From positions 1-42,629 of the forward strand of contig JAFNUD010000110.1 of assembly GCA_017384225.1 (NCBI GenBank): a stretch of 42,629 nucleotides of DNA, in the 5' to 3' direction. Each line of letters begins with the position of its first letter. Within the stretch, counting starts at the first letter, position 1. A model generated the notes under the pieces. It did no database searches and had not been told where the DNA came from. It worked only from the letters and a program-made list of their open reading frames with translations. This document shows, piece after piece, positions 16,319 through 25,169 of this stretch. The DNA is from Paludibacteraceae bacterium (GTDB lineage: Bacteria; Bacteroidota; Bacteroidia; Bacteroidales; Paludibacteraceae). A program made the position numbers and the translations under genes.

Positions 16319-16350
16319 CAAAGGTACGTTTTTTTTTTGAAATATACAAA
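16319..16350 (-). promoter_or_regulatory. Bacteroidota-type promoter of tRNA-Gly
   Basis: On the minus strand TTTG (16350-16347), a 20-base spacer rich in A, then TACCTTTG (16326-16319). The tRNA begins at 16308, so the primary transcript has a very short leader. It may also drive rnpB downstream. Confidence 0.85.
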
Positions 16351-16385
16351 TATAATAGTTTTTTTTGTGTAAAAATTTACACACT

Positions 16386-16417
16386 ATTGTGTATGTCTAA
16401 AAAAAATCGTAACTTTG
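16386..16417 (+). promoter_or_regulatory. Promoter of gcvP
   Basis: The -7 box TAACTTTG (16410-16417) is a full match to TAnnTTTG; the -33 element is ATTG (16386-16389), one base off TTTG, with a 20-base spacer. The leader to the GTG start is about 45 bases. Confidence 0.75.
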
Positions 16418-16468
16418 CCGGCAAAATCTTGCAGTAAATAGCGATTTAATATTAAAAATCAACATATT

Positions 16469-19297
16469 GTGAAAACAAATTATTTGAAAAACAGACACAT
16501 AGGTCTGACAGAGCAAGACCAACAATTGATGTTGGAAACCATTGGTGTAAGCAGTGTAAAAGAACTCATTGCACAAACGATGCCAGCGGATATCCTTTTG
16601 GACGAACCTTTAGATTTGGATGAGCCATTGACCGAGCAAGAACACTTGAATACGGTGTATAATATGGCACAGAAGAATCACCTTTATCGCTCTTATATTG
16701 GGCGTGGATGGTATGGCAGTATCACACCTCCAGTGATTCAACGTAATATATTGGAGAACCCTGTTTGGTACACTTCTTATACGCCATACCAAGCTGAAGT
16801 CAGCCAAGGACGTTTGGAGGCATTATTCGTGTATCAAACTATGATTAGTGATTTGACGGGCTTGCCTTTAGCTAACTGTTCGCTATTGGATGAGGCTACT
16901 GCTGCTGCCGAAGCGGTGACTATGATGCGTAACCTGCGTTCGCGCGATATGGTGAAAGCTGGCGTTAAGAAAGTGCTGGTGGATAAGAAGATCTTTGACA
17001 ATACGCTCAGCGTTATGCGCACTCGTGCAGCGGGACAAGATATAGAACTCGTGATGGTGGATTATGCAGCAGTAACCGCTGATTGGCTATCTGCCAACGG
17101 ACCTTATTTTGGTGCTATTGTGCAGTGGCCTAATGCAGAAGGTTCGATAGAGGACTATGATGCATTTATCGCCGACTGCCATGCAGCGGGTCTGAAAGTG
17201 ACTGTGATTGCCGATCTGATGGCATTGGCATTGTTGCGTCCGTTGGATGCTGATATTGTGTGTGGTACTGCGCAACGTTTTGGATTGCCGATGGGCTTTG
17301 GCGGTCCTACTGCTGGCTATATGGCTACACGTGAGGAATACAAACGCGACATGCCTGGACGTATCATTGGTCTAAGCAAAGACGCGTATGAGAAACCTGC
17401 TTTCCGTTTGGCACTACAAACGCGCGAGCAACACATTAAGCGTGAAAAAGCTACGTCCAATATCTGTACTGCAGAGGCACTATCAGCTGTGATGGCTGGT
17501 ATGTATGGTGTTTATCATGGTGCAGAGGGAATTCGTGAGATTGCCGAAGGCATTCATGGAAAGGCGGTTTATCTTAGTGAGATGCTGCAAGCATATGGCT
17601 ATGAGCAAGAGAATATTGAGTTTTTTGACACCCTCAAGATTCGCCACGAGAATGGTATAGAGGCTGTTCGTGAGGAGGCCGAGGCATTGGGTATCAATCT
17701 TTATTACAACGAGGTAGAGGAGTGGATTGGTCTTAGCATTGATGAGACTGTCACTGTGGATGATATGAACGACTTGATTGAGCTTTTTGCTAATGCTTCG
17801 GGCAATATGGCGCAATACGAGGATACGGATGGAGCATTCGAAGGACTTTGGGCTATCAATGAGAACCGTGTTCGCGAGGTGGACTATCTGCAAACAGAAG
17901 TATTCCAAAAATACCATACTGAAACTGAGATGATGCGCTATATCAAGCGTCTTGATCGCAAGGATATTTCGCTCACTCATACTATGATTCCGTTGGGTTC
18001 TTGCACTATGAAACTTAATCCTGCGGCTGCTATGATTCCTGTTACCTATCCTGGCTATATGGGTGTCCATCCATTGGCTCCAGCGGAGCAAGTAGCGGGC
18101 TATGCAGAAGTTTTGGAAGACTTAGAGCGACAGTTGGCGACTATCACTGGCTTTGCGGCATGCAACCTACAACCTACTTCGGGTGCTGCAGGCGAGTACG
18201 CGGGTCTCGTGACGATTCGTGAGTATCTCTGTCAGCAAGGACAAGGTCATCGTAATATACTGCTTATTCCAGCTTCTGCTCACGGAACCAATCCTGCTTC
18301 TTGTGCGCAAGTGGGTATGATTCCTGTGGTGGTGAAATGCGATGATAGGGGCAATACTGACATTCAAGACTGGCGCGAGAAAGCTGAGCAATACCGTGAT
18401 AATCTTGCCGGTTGTATGATTACTTATCCATCCACTCATGGTATTTTTGAGATGAGTATCCGCGAGATGTGCCAGATTGTGCATGAATGTGGCGGACAGG
18501 TATATATGGATGGCGCTAATATGAACGCACAGATCGCTTATACTAATCCTGGCACGATTGGTGCCGATGTGTGTCACTTGAACTTGCACAAGTCTTTTGC
18601 TAGTCCTCATGGTGGTGGTGGACCTGGTGTAGGTGCTATTTGCTGTGCGGAGCACTTGGTGGCAGCATTGCCTACTGAAGATAAGAATCGTGTTTCCAGT
18701 GCGCTTTATGGTAATGCTAATATGGCACTTATCTCTTATGGCTATATCCGAATGATGGGCGAAGAGGGCTTACGTGAGTCCACAGCAGCGGCTATTGTGA
18801 GTGCGAATTACATGGCAGAGAAACTGAAAGAGGCATATGGTATTGTTTATACGGGTGTGAATGGCAGAGTGGGGCATGAGTTGATTCTTGACTGCCGTCA
18901 GTTCCATAGTATAGGTATCACGGAGTCAGATATTGCTAAACGATTAATGGACTTTGGCTATCATGCTCCTACGCTCTCTTTTCCTGTGCATGGCACGTTA
19001 ATGGTAGAGCCTACAGAGAGTGAGAGTTTGCACGAGTTGGATCAGTTTATTGATGCGTTGCTTATTATCCGCGAGGAGATTGCAGAAGTAGAGCGTGGCG
19101 AGGTGGATAAGAAAGATAATGTATTGGTTAATGCTCCTCACCCTGAATATGAAATAGTAGCCGACGAGTGGAATCATCCATATAGCCGTCAGAAGGCAGC
19201 TTATCCAGCAGAGTGGGTAAGGGCCAACAAGTTCTGGATTCCTGTGGCACGTGTGGATAATGGTTGGGGCGATCGCAATCTTGTAGCACGTTTTTAA
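16469..19297 (+). CDS. gcvP: Glycine dehydrogenase (decarboxylating), P protein, one-piece
   Basis: The PLP-dependent P protein decarboxylates glycine and loads the aminomethyl group on lipoyl-H protein. The 942-residue chain fuses both halves, which are separate subunits in many bacteria. The start GTG at 16469 gives MKTNYLKNRHIGLTEQD, the usual N-terminus with NRHIG. Other signatures are PVIQRNILENPVWYTSYTPYQ-type residues near 90, IPLGSCTMKLNPAAAM at about 510, and the PLP lysine in HLNLHKSFASPHGGGGPGVG at about 710. No in-frame ATG offers a better start. gcvT and gcvH are not adjacent; lpd at 30096 could supply the L protein. Confidence 0.98.
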   Translation: MKTNYLKNRHIGLTEQDQQLMLETIGVSSVKELIAQTMPADILLDEPLDLDEPLTEQEHLNTVYNMAQKNHLYRSYIGRGWYGSITPPVIQRNILENPVWYTSYTPYQAEVSQGRLEALFVYQTMISDLTGLPLANCSLLDEATAAAEAVTMMRNLRSRDMVKAGVKKVLVDKKIFDNTLSVMRTRAAGQDIELVMVDYAAVTADWLSANGPYFGAIVQWPNAEGSIEDYDAFIADCHAAGLKVTVIADLMALALLRPLDADIVCGTAQRFGLPMGFGGPTAGYMATREEYKRDMPGRIIGLSKDAYEKPAFRLALQTREQHIKREKATSNICTAEALSAVMAGMYGVYHGAEGIREIAEGIHGKAVYLSEMLQAYGYEQENIEFFDTLKIRHENGIEAVREEAEALGINLYYNEVEEWIGLSIDETVTVDDMNDLIELFANASGNMAQYEDTDGAFEGLWAINENRVREVDYLQTEVFQKYHTETEMMRYIKRLDRKDISLTHTMIPLGSCTMKLNPAAAMIPVTYPGYMGVHPLAPAEQVAGYAEVLEDLERQLATITGFAACNLQPTSGAAGEYAGLVTIREYLCQQGQGHRNILLIPASAHGTNPASCAQVGMIPVVVKCDDRGNTDIQDWREKAEQYRDNLAGCMITYPSTHGIFEMSIREMCQIVHECGGQVYMDGANMNAQIAYTNPGTIGADVCHLNLHKSFASPHGGGGPGVGAICCAEHLVAALPTEDKNRVSSALYGNANMALISYGYIRMMGEEGLRESTAAAIVSANYMAEKLKEAYGIVYTGVNGRVGHELILDCRQFHSIGITESDIAKRLMDFGYHAPTLSFPVHGTLMVEPTESESLHELDQFIDALLIIREEIAEVERGEVDKKDNVLVNAPHPEYEIVADEWNHPYSRQKAAYPAEWVRANKFWIPVARVDNGWGDRNLVARF

Positions 19298-19370
19298 TGC
19301 CACTTTTGTCCTTCAAAAAAGGAGGAAATTGTAGTTAAAGTAATATTTATTAAGGTTAAAGGCAAGGGTT

Positions 19371-20297
19371 ATGTCAAAAGGGAAACTTCGTGAACAACTC
19401 AAAGGCTATCAGCGTATGAAACCGCTGATAGCTATCAAGGAATACATTATGATTGTCATATGTACTATCCCCTATGCGATTGCGGTCAATTGGATTTTGG
19501 TTCCGCATACAATTGTGGGTGGTGGTCTGACAGGTCTGTGTGAGATTATTTATTTTGCTACAGATACGTTTGTTCCTATTTGGTTGAGTTCGTTCGTATG
19601 CAATCTTGCATTGTTGATTGCGGCATTCTTTACGGTAGGTTGGCGCTATTGCGTGCGTACGTTGTGGGGCGTATTATGGTATACTATTTGGCTGAAAGTC
19701 ATAGAGATACCAGCAGAACCGGTGGTGACGGATCCATTTATGGCTGTCATTTTGGGTGGCTTGTTTATGGGATCTTTCTTGGGAATTGTATTCTTGAATA
19801 ATGGCAGCACGGGTGGTGTAGATATTGTTGCTATGATTGTAAATAAGTATCGCCATTTACCTATGGGGCGTGTGTTAATGGCATGCGATATTGTGATTAT
19901 TTTGTGTGCATATTTCTTGCCAGAGATTCATGAACTGCCTTTTGGTCGTGGTTTGGAGAAGATTCTTTTTGGTCTTTGCTACACGTTTATGGCTGGTACG
20001 GCGGTGGATTGGGTGCTCAATCGCACTCGCCAATCGGTGCAGTTCTTCATTTTCAGTAGTAAGTATGAGGAGATAGCCGAGGCTATTATGACACAGGTGC
20101 CACGCGGCGTTACTTTCTTAGAGGCACAAGGAGGCTATACCAAGCAGCCAGGCAAGGTGATTACTGTCATAGCGCGCCAATACGAGTCATTTAAGATTTT
20201 CCGTTTGGTAAATGCTATTGACCCTAATGCATTTGTGAGCCAAAGTCAGGTGCGAGGTGTCTTCGGACAAGGTTTTGACCCGATGGCGAGAGGGTAG
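19371..20297 (+). CDS. YitT family membrane protein, copy 1
   Basis: A 308-residue protein with an N-terminal membrane domain of five or six helices (about 20-200; NWILVPHTIVGGGLTGLCEI, FLNNGSTGGVDIVAMIVNKY). It has a C-terminal soluble DUF2179 domain (about 210-305; FIFSSKYEEIAEAI, RGVTFLEAQGGYTKQPGKVI, FVSQSQVRGVFGQGF). This is the YitT/DUF161-DUF2179 arrangement. The function is unknown; a transport role has been suggested for the family. It follows gcvP by 73 bases and precedes a paralogue by 14 bases, so the three may be one transcript. Confidence 0.92.
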   Translation: MSKGKLREQLKGYQRMKPLIAIKEYIMIVICTIPYAIAVNWILVPHTIVGGGLTGLCEIIYFATDTFVPIWLSSFVCNLALLIAAFFTVGWRYCVRTLWGVLWYTIWLKVIEIPAEPVVTDPFMAVILGGLFMGSFLGIVFLNNGSTGGVDIVAMIVNKYRHLPMGRVLMACDIVIILCAYFLPEIHELPFGRGLEKILFGLCYTFMAGTAVDWVLNRTRQSVQFFIFSSKYEEIAEAIMTQVPRGVTFLEAQGGYTKQPGKVITVIARQYESFKIFRLVNAIDPNAFVSQSQVRGVFGQGFDPMARG

Positions 20298-20311
20298 AGC
20301 TTAGATGTAGG

Positions 20312-21235
20312 ATGAAGGTTGTTAAAGAATATATATTTATCTTTTTGGGGCTTTTTCCATTTGCTTTGATGGTAAACTGGATTTTTGTGCCTCATAATGT
20401 GGTTGGTGCTGGACTTACGGGTATATGTTCGATTATCTACTATGCTACGCAGGGTATATTTACCGAGCTTTTTCCTGAGTATGCGGGTTCTATTCCGATG
20501 TGGCTTAGTTCGTTGTCAATCAATATCGTATTGCTCATCATTGCTGTGCTAACAGTAGGTTGGCAGTTTTGTATCCGTACGCTTGTTGGTGCTTTGGCGT
20601 TGGCATTTTGGTATCGTGTGATACCTATGCGCGTTGATCCATTGATTGCAGATCCTGTCACAGCTTGTATTGTGGGTGGTGTAGTTTTTGGTGTAAGTTT
20701 GGGTGTTGTGATGCTGAATAATGGTTCGTCGGGTGGTACGGATATTGTGGCGATGATTGTGAATCATTATAAAGATGTATCTTTGGGTCGTGTAATGATT
20801 ATTTGCGATGCCGTTATTATAGCTAGCAGTTATTTCTTGCCTATCCCTGAGCAGTTTTTTGTGGAGGGCATGGACGTAGTAGATTTTAAGATTAAGCGTA
20901 TCTTGTATGGTCTATGTATGACAGTCAGTTATACGGCGGCGTTAGATTGGATTATGCTGCGTGTGCGTCAGTCTGTTCAGTTTTTCATTTTTAGTAGTAA
21001 GTATGCTGAAATAGCTACAGCAATCAACCAAACGGTACATCGTGGAGTGACAGTTTTAGATGGAACGGGTTGGTATAGCCAACAGCCGATACATATTGTG
21101 ACGGTTTTGGCTCGCAAGCAAGAGAGTCAGTTGATTTTCCATATCATCAAGTCCATTGATCCGAATGCTTTTGTCAGCCAAGCTAACGTGAATGGCGTTT
21201 TTGGTCAAGGCTTCGACAGAATTAAGGTAAAGTAG
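20312..21235 (+). CDS. YitT family membrane protein, copy 2
   Basis: A 307-residue paralogue of the preceding gene with the same domain order. Matching blocks include NWIFVPHNVVGAGLTGICSI, MLNNGSSGGTDIVAMIVNHY, RQSVQFFIFSSKYAEIATAI and DPNAFVSQANVNGVFGQGFD. It lacks the 20-residue basic N-terminal extension of copy 1 and has a longer loop around residues 45-55 (IFTELFPEYAGS). The 14-base spacing and shared orientation indicate tandem duplication and co-expression, and divergence in the helices suggests an old duplication. A heterodimer is possible but cannot be seen from sequence. Confidence 0.92.
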   Translation: MKVVKEYIFIFLGLFPFALMVNWIFVPHNVVGAGLTGICSIIYYATQGIFTELFPEYAGSIPMWLSSLSINIVLLIIAVLTVGWQFCIRTLVGALALAFWYRVIPMRVDPLIADPVTACIVGGVVFGVSLGVVMLNNGSSGGTDIVAMIVNHYKDVSLGRVMIICDAVIIASSYFLPIPEQFFVEGMDVVDFKIKRILYGLCMTVSYTAALDWIMLRVRQSVQFFIFSSKYAEIATAINQTVHRGVTVLDGTGWYSQQPIHIVTVLARKQESQLIFHIIKSIDPNAFVSQANVNGVFGQGFDRIKVK

Positions 21236-21493
21236 GGTAGTGCAGATGTTAGACCTAGTATAGGTAGAGGAATTGATGGTGGATGTGATTGTGTGGGCTA
21301 CCTATTTTGGTGAGAATAGATTCTATAAGCACTATAGCAAAAATAGATACCATAGTAAGAATAACCCTATGGAAAAATAGATAGGGATAGTATAGGGATT
21401 GGGATACTGATGTGCTTATGAAAGGTATTCTATCAACCCGTCAAGAACCCGTTATGAACCCGTAATAGATAGGAAACTCTTCTTGTATAGCAA

Positions 21494-22411
21494 TTAGCGT
21501 TCGCGATTGATACCGTCGTAGATAGACATACGGGTGGGGTCGATGTCCACTAACAAGTCATATACTTTCTTCTTCTCCTCTGCAGTTCCTCCTGCAAAGA
21601 TATTCACCAATTCGTCATTCTTCGAATCCAAAAACGTCGTTACTACATAGGTTGCAGGGCGAGCACGATTAGCCTCCTTCAACACGGGCAAACCATTTGC
21701 TATACGGGCACGAGCATTGGCTACATTATTGATCATCTCATCTAAACCCAAACGATGGTATTCATAGAAGAACATGCGATAGGGTTTGAATGCCTCGTCT
21801 ATCAGATTGTTAATCAATGCATAACGATTACGATTGCTATCAAAAGCCTTCCAACCCTTAGCCTCAGACTCATCCAATGATGCTGACTGCGCAGAAGTCA
21901 CTATCTGTTCGCATACCTGAAAATATGGCGTACCACCCAAACGCGAGAAAGAATCCATATCGTAACCGATAATCAAATAGCAATAGTATGCAACAAGTGC
22001 TGTGAGATTGCTAGTGAAGGTACTTTGCTGAAAATCTATACGGTCAAACTCCTGATATGCAAAACTAAACGTCTTGTCTTGAAAATTGAGAACTGGAGTG
22101 GAGTAGGAAGTTCCATACACCGGACGACGGCTTTGGCAGGTGAATTCACAACTCATGATGTTGTTCTCCATACTCTTGACAACCAGCATCATGCTACACT
22201 CTATACGCTCTTTGTCTTGAAACGTGAGGTTGGTCCACTTCGTATTATTCACAAAATCTTCGATAGACGAGCGAAGCGTATTAAACACCTCTTTGTTGCT
22301 ACCTTGAATCTGATCTGAATTGATAGTCACGGTACACTTCAATTCTTGTGCTTCGCTTGCTAATGCAAAAGTAACTGCAACAAGCAGTATGATAATTCGC
22401 AAAAATCTCAT
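21494..22411 (-). CDS. DUF4835 / PorD-like exported protein
   Basis: A 305-residue secreted protein with a signal peptide (about 1-21, cleavage near SEAQ/ELK). The mature start ELKCTVTINSDQIQGSNKEVF, followed by WTNLTFQDKERIECSM and the aromatic stretch around AYYCYLIIGYDMDSFSRLGG, matches DUF4835. In gliding and T9SS-bearing Bacteroidota this family is called PorD and is linked to type IX secretion; that link is family knowledge, not shown here. Its ATG overlaps the upstream stop as TAATG, so it is translationally coupled to the DUF4831 gene. The spacer to the convergent YitT gene is 258 bases of short AT-rich repeats. Confidence 0.82.
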   Translation of the reverse strand: MRFLRIIILLVAVTFALASEAQELKCTVTINSDQIQGSNKEVFNTLRSSIEDFVNNTKWTNLTFQDKERIECSMMLVVKSMENNIMSCEFTCQSRRPVYGTSYSTPVLNFQDKTFSFAYQEFDRIDFQQSTFTSNLTALVAYYCYLIIGYDMDSFSRLGGTPYFQVCEQIVTSAQSASLDESEAKGWKAFDSNRNRYALINNLIDEAFKPYRMFFYEYHRLGLDEMINNVANARARIANGLPVLKEANRARPATYVVTTFLDSKNDELVNIFAGGTAEEKKKVYDLLVDIDPTRMSIYDGINRER

Positions 22412-23448
22412 TATTGTACGATACTTAAGATATTACCTGTAACTGTATTGAAATAAATCTGAGGAGTCTTTTTGCCGAGCAGCAAACTTTTAGACAAAGG
22501 TACGGCAACACCGAATTGAGCTACAGCCATACAGGCAGAAGCATGCAAATCTTGACCAAAATCTACCTGCACCTTGGCTGAACCTGGCAGATTATAGTAG
22601 ATTTGCGAAGGCAACTCTTTTGTCTTTTCACTTTTCTCTTCTATAGGCATATACGCTTGACGATTGCCCGATAAGGTCAAGCGGATTGGTTCGCCACTGA
22701 GATCGTCCGCAGGCACAATACCAGTATATTGCGATACACGACCGATAACGTGCCCTGTCACATCTTCGCTTGGTACATAGCGCAATGTGTGTGAATAGCT
22801 CTCTACTATGCGTGTTCCGATAAACAACTCTGCCAACATCTGTTCACGCTTGTCTAATTCGCTCAATACCAATTGCATTGCTAGACCATCTGCTGGTGTG
22901 TGCTCTACATCACCTGCCAACAGATTCATACGCATTTCTCGTATATGATAGATCTGCTTGGCAGCTCCTTCTGCCATCTTCGCTATCGAACTAGCAACCA
23001 TCTGCTCCTCCATCAATGGCATGAGCGGGCAGGCTGTAGCAGCAGGTGCAGTAGGTGTAGTAGCGGTTGTCGGTGTAGCCTCTACAGGTGCTGGCACATT
23101 ATATCCATACAACAAGCCTTCGGATGTGAGCGATAGCCATGGCGTTTCATTCACCACTTTGTAGGCACGATTCAAATCAGCTACGGTGTGTGTAGCAAGA
23201 CGGATATTTGTCACTTCATAGCGTGTGGAAGCTTCGGTGGTCACATCTTTTACACCCAAATAACGCTCTGCATAGAGATAAAATGGACCAGGAGTAACTG
23301 TCACTTTATCATAATCAACGATCACTGCTACTTGCGTCTGAGGCATGTAATATACCACAGCCAATTCATCCTCTTGTACCAATTGCGCCATTGCCATAGT
23401 GCAAGCACACGTTGCCATCATAATGAGGCTAAAAATTCGATTTTTCAT
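22411..23448 (-). CDS. DUF4831 family exported protein
   Basis: A 345-residue protein of unknown function. From the ATG at 23448 it starts MKNRIFSLIMMATCACTMAM, a signal peptide ending around MAQ. The following VVYYMPQTQVAVIVDYDKVT and PGPFYLYAERYLGVKDV are typical of the Bacteroidota-only DUF4831 family. A low-complexity Thr/Ala/Pro linker lies near residues 120-140. A longer frame to 23496 exists, but the signal peptide fixes the start. It is transcribed after aroE, 90 bases away, and is coupled to the DUF4835 gene, suggesting a shared envelope role. Confidence 0.78.
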   Translation of the reverse strand: MKNRIFSLIMMATCACTMAMAQLVQEDELAVVYYMPQTQVAVIVDYDKVTVTPGPFYLYAERYLGVKDVTTEASTRYEVTNIRLATHTVADLNRAYKVVNETPWLSLTSEGLLYGYNVPAPVEATPTTATTPTAPAATACPLMPLMEEQMVASSIAKMAEGAAKQIYHIREMRMNLLAGDVEHTPADGLAMQLVLSELDKREQMLAELFIGTRIVESYSHTLRYVPSEDVTGHVIGRVSQYTGIVPADDLSGEPIRLTLSGNRQAYMPIEEKSEKTKELPSQIYYNLPGSAKVQVDFGQDLHASACMAVAQFGVAVPLSKSLLLGKKTPQIYFNTVTGNILSIVQ

Positions 23449-23538
23449 ATCCTTGTCTTTAATCTTAAATTCATAACTATATTCTGCGGATTTCACAAAA
23501 ATTAGTGTAAATCAGTGCAGTCTGTGTAAAATATAACT

Positions 23539-24261
23539 CTAAACGCTCTCCCAAATCTCCCAAGCTGCATCAGCTTGAGCATACAGCATGTTCAATCCAT
23601 TGACAGTGCGTGTACCTCGTAGCTTGCCTTCACGCAAAAAGGCGGTGCAAGCAGGATTATATACGCAGTCGTATAGCAGGTGCTTGCGCGTGAGATAGTG
23701 ATAAGGGATAGGCGGCATCGTGCAAACATCAGGTAGCATACCTAAAGGGGTACAATTAATGATTAAGGTATGTGCTTGTATCACCTCTTCTGTCAAGTCC
23801 TCATATTTCATCGCTTGTTGCCCATTGCTTGTTGTCAATCGCCTGCTTACCAAGGTGTAATCCATTCCCATCTGTCGCAGCGCGTATTGTATGGCTTTGC
23901 TGACACCGCCAGTGCCCAATAATAGCGCGTGCTTGTCGTGATCTTGTAGGTGAGGCAGGAGGCTTTGCTGGAAACCTATCCAATCGGTATTATAGCCCTT
24001 GCCCTGTCGCACAACATTCACTGCGCCTATCCATTCTGCAACCTGATCCATAGCATGCAAATGGGGGATGATAGCCTGCTTGTATGGATAAGTAACATTA
24101 AAACCATCCAATCTTTCTATCAGCGGTACCACCTGACTTATATCTACCATCTCGTACAAGCAGTATTCGGCATCTATACACTCACGAGCAAATTTCTCGG
24201 TGAAATAGATGGCTGAATACGAATGTTCCAACGGTTTGCCTATTATACCAAATCTTCTCAT
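23539..24261 (-). CDS. aroE: Shikimate dehydrogenase
   Basis: Reduces 3-dehydroshikimate to shikimate with NADPH in aromatic amino acid synthesis. The 240-residue product has the family landmarks: GIIGKPLEHSYSAIYF (substrate Ser residues), GFNVTYPYKQAI with the catalytic Lys, NTDWIGFQQSL with the catalytic Asp, LGTGGVSKAIQYAL for NADPH and NCTPLGMLP. It is slightly short but complete. It lies 13 bases after tilS within a minus-strand cluster. Confidence 0.96.
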   Translation of the reverse strand: MRRFGIIGKPLEHSYSAIYFTEKFARECIDAEYCLYEMVDISQVVPLIERLDGFNVTYPYKQAIIPHLHAMDQVAEWIGAVNVVRQGKGYNTDWIGFQQSLLPHLQDHDKHALLLGTGGVSKAIQYALRQMGMDYTLVSRRLTTSNGQQAMKYEDLTEEVIQAHTLIINCTPLGMLPDVCTMPPIPYHYLTRKHLLYDCVYNPACTAFLREGKLRGTRTVNGLNMLYAQADAAWEIWESV

Positions 24262-24274
24262 CCTACGCTTTACT

Positions 24275-25156
24275 CTACGCTTTAATCCCTAAACTCTCCA
24301 CGATGAATTTTCCTCGTTTGATCACGGCTTTGTGTGTTGGCGAAAGGAATATTTTGCCGCCTTCGCCTTTTTGCAGTGCATCATACATCTTCTCCACTTC
24401 TGGGAAATGGTATTCACGTAATTGTTCAAAAAGTTTCGCTTTGCCCGCTGCGCTGGTGTCGCGTTGCTCAAGCCAATCTACGTAGCCTTGCATTTGTTCA
24501 GCAGTCGCAGCTATGTGTTCTATTTCTGCTTTGCTATAGGTTGCCAACTGTTCACGAATAGCATTGCGAGTGATAGTGGTGTCCGTGTTGGTAGAATCAT
24601 TTACCCAAACCAACTGTCGGATATCGCGCAGATAATGCTCTATATAGTCGCGCGTGGTGCATAGCAGTGGACGAATAACGGGTACGCTTCCACCCATAGG
24701 ATTATCGCTCTTAGCTCGCATGCCGCATAGCCCACGAATACCTGTTCCGCGCTTTAGATTGAGCAATACGGTTTCCGCTTGATCGTTCTGATGATGAGCT
24801 ACTGCAATAGCTTGGCATTGCTCCGCTTCTGCTACCTGAGCAAACCAACGATAGCGTAATTCGCGGGCTGCCATCTCAATACTAATACCTTTCTCTTTGG
24901 CATATGACAAGGTGTCAAAATCCTTTACCAATAGGCTTTTACCTATAGCCAATTGCCTGACAAAAATCTCATCTCGATTACTCTCCTCTCCGCGAAGATG
25001 AAAGTTACAGTGTGCAATTACACATTCGTAACCTCCGCGCTCAAGCACGTCCAATAGAGCTATGCTATCGGCTCCGCCGCTTACGCATACCAACACACGT
25101 TCGCCTTGTTGTAGCAACCCGTGGTCACGGATATATTTTTGTACTCTGCGTAGCAT
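24275..25156 (-). CDS. tilS: tRNA(Ile)-lysidine synthase, short form
   Basis: TilS modifies C34 of the AUA-reading tRNA-Ile to lysidine using ATP and lysine. The N-terminal PP-loop domain is clear: VCVSGGADSIALLDVL, IAHCNFHLRGEESNRDE, AVAHHQNDQAETVLLNLKRG and GTGIRGLCGM. The protein has 293 residues, about 130 fewer than usual Bacteroidales TilS, and ends just after KIFLSPTHKAVIKRGKFIVE. The C-terminal tRNA-binding region is therefore missing. Short versions exist elsewhere (for example in Aquifex), so it may still work. The gene sits between the hemerythrin regulator (13 bases) and aroE (13 bases). Confidence 0.92.
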   Translation of the reverse strand: MLRRVQKYIRDHGLLQQGERVLVCVSGGADSIALLDVLERGGYECVIAHCNFHLRGEESNRDEIFVRQLAIGKSLLVKDFDTLSYAKEKGISIEMAARELRYRWFAQVAEAEQCQAIAVAHHQNDQAETVLLNLKRGTGIRGLCGMRAKSDNPMGGSVPVIRPLLCTTRDYIEHYLRDIRQLVWVNDSTNTDTTITRNAIREQLATYSKAEIEHIAATAEQMQGYVDWLEQRDTSAAGKAKLFEQLREYHFPEVEKMYDALQKGEGGKIFLSPTHKAVIKRGKFIVESLGIKA

Positions 25157-25169
25157 ACTAAATCGAATC

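Noticed and set aside
16181-16384. Short frames crossing the tRNA-Gly gene on both strands
   Set aside because: They run through a well-folded tRNA and its promoter.
19371-21235. The two YitT genes as one frameshifted gene
   Set aside because: Each copy contains both the membrane and the DUF2179 domain at full length.
21236-21493. Possible CRISPR or regular repeat array in the YitT-DUF4835 spacer
   Set aside because: Units are short, irregular and lack spacers of constant length; no cas genes are present.
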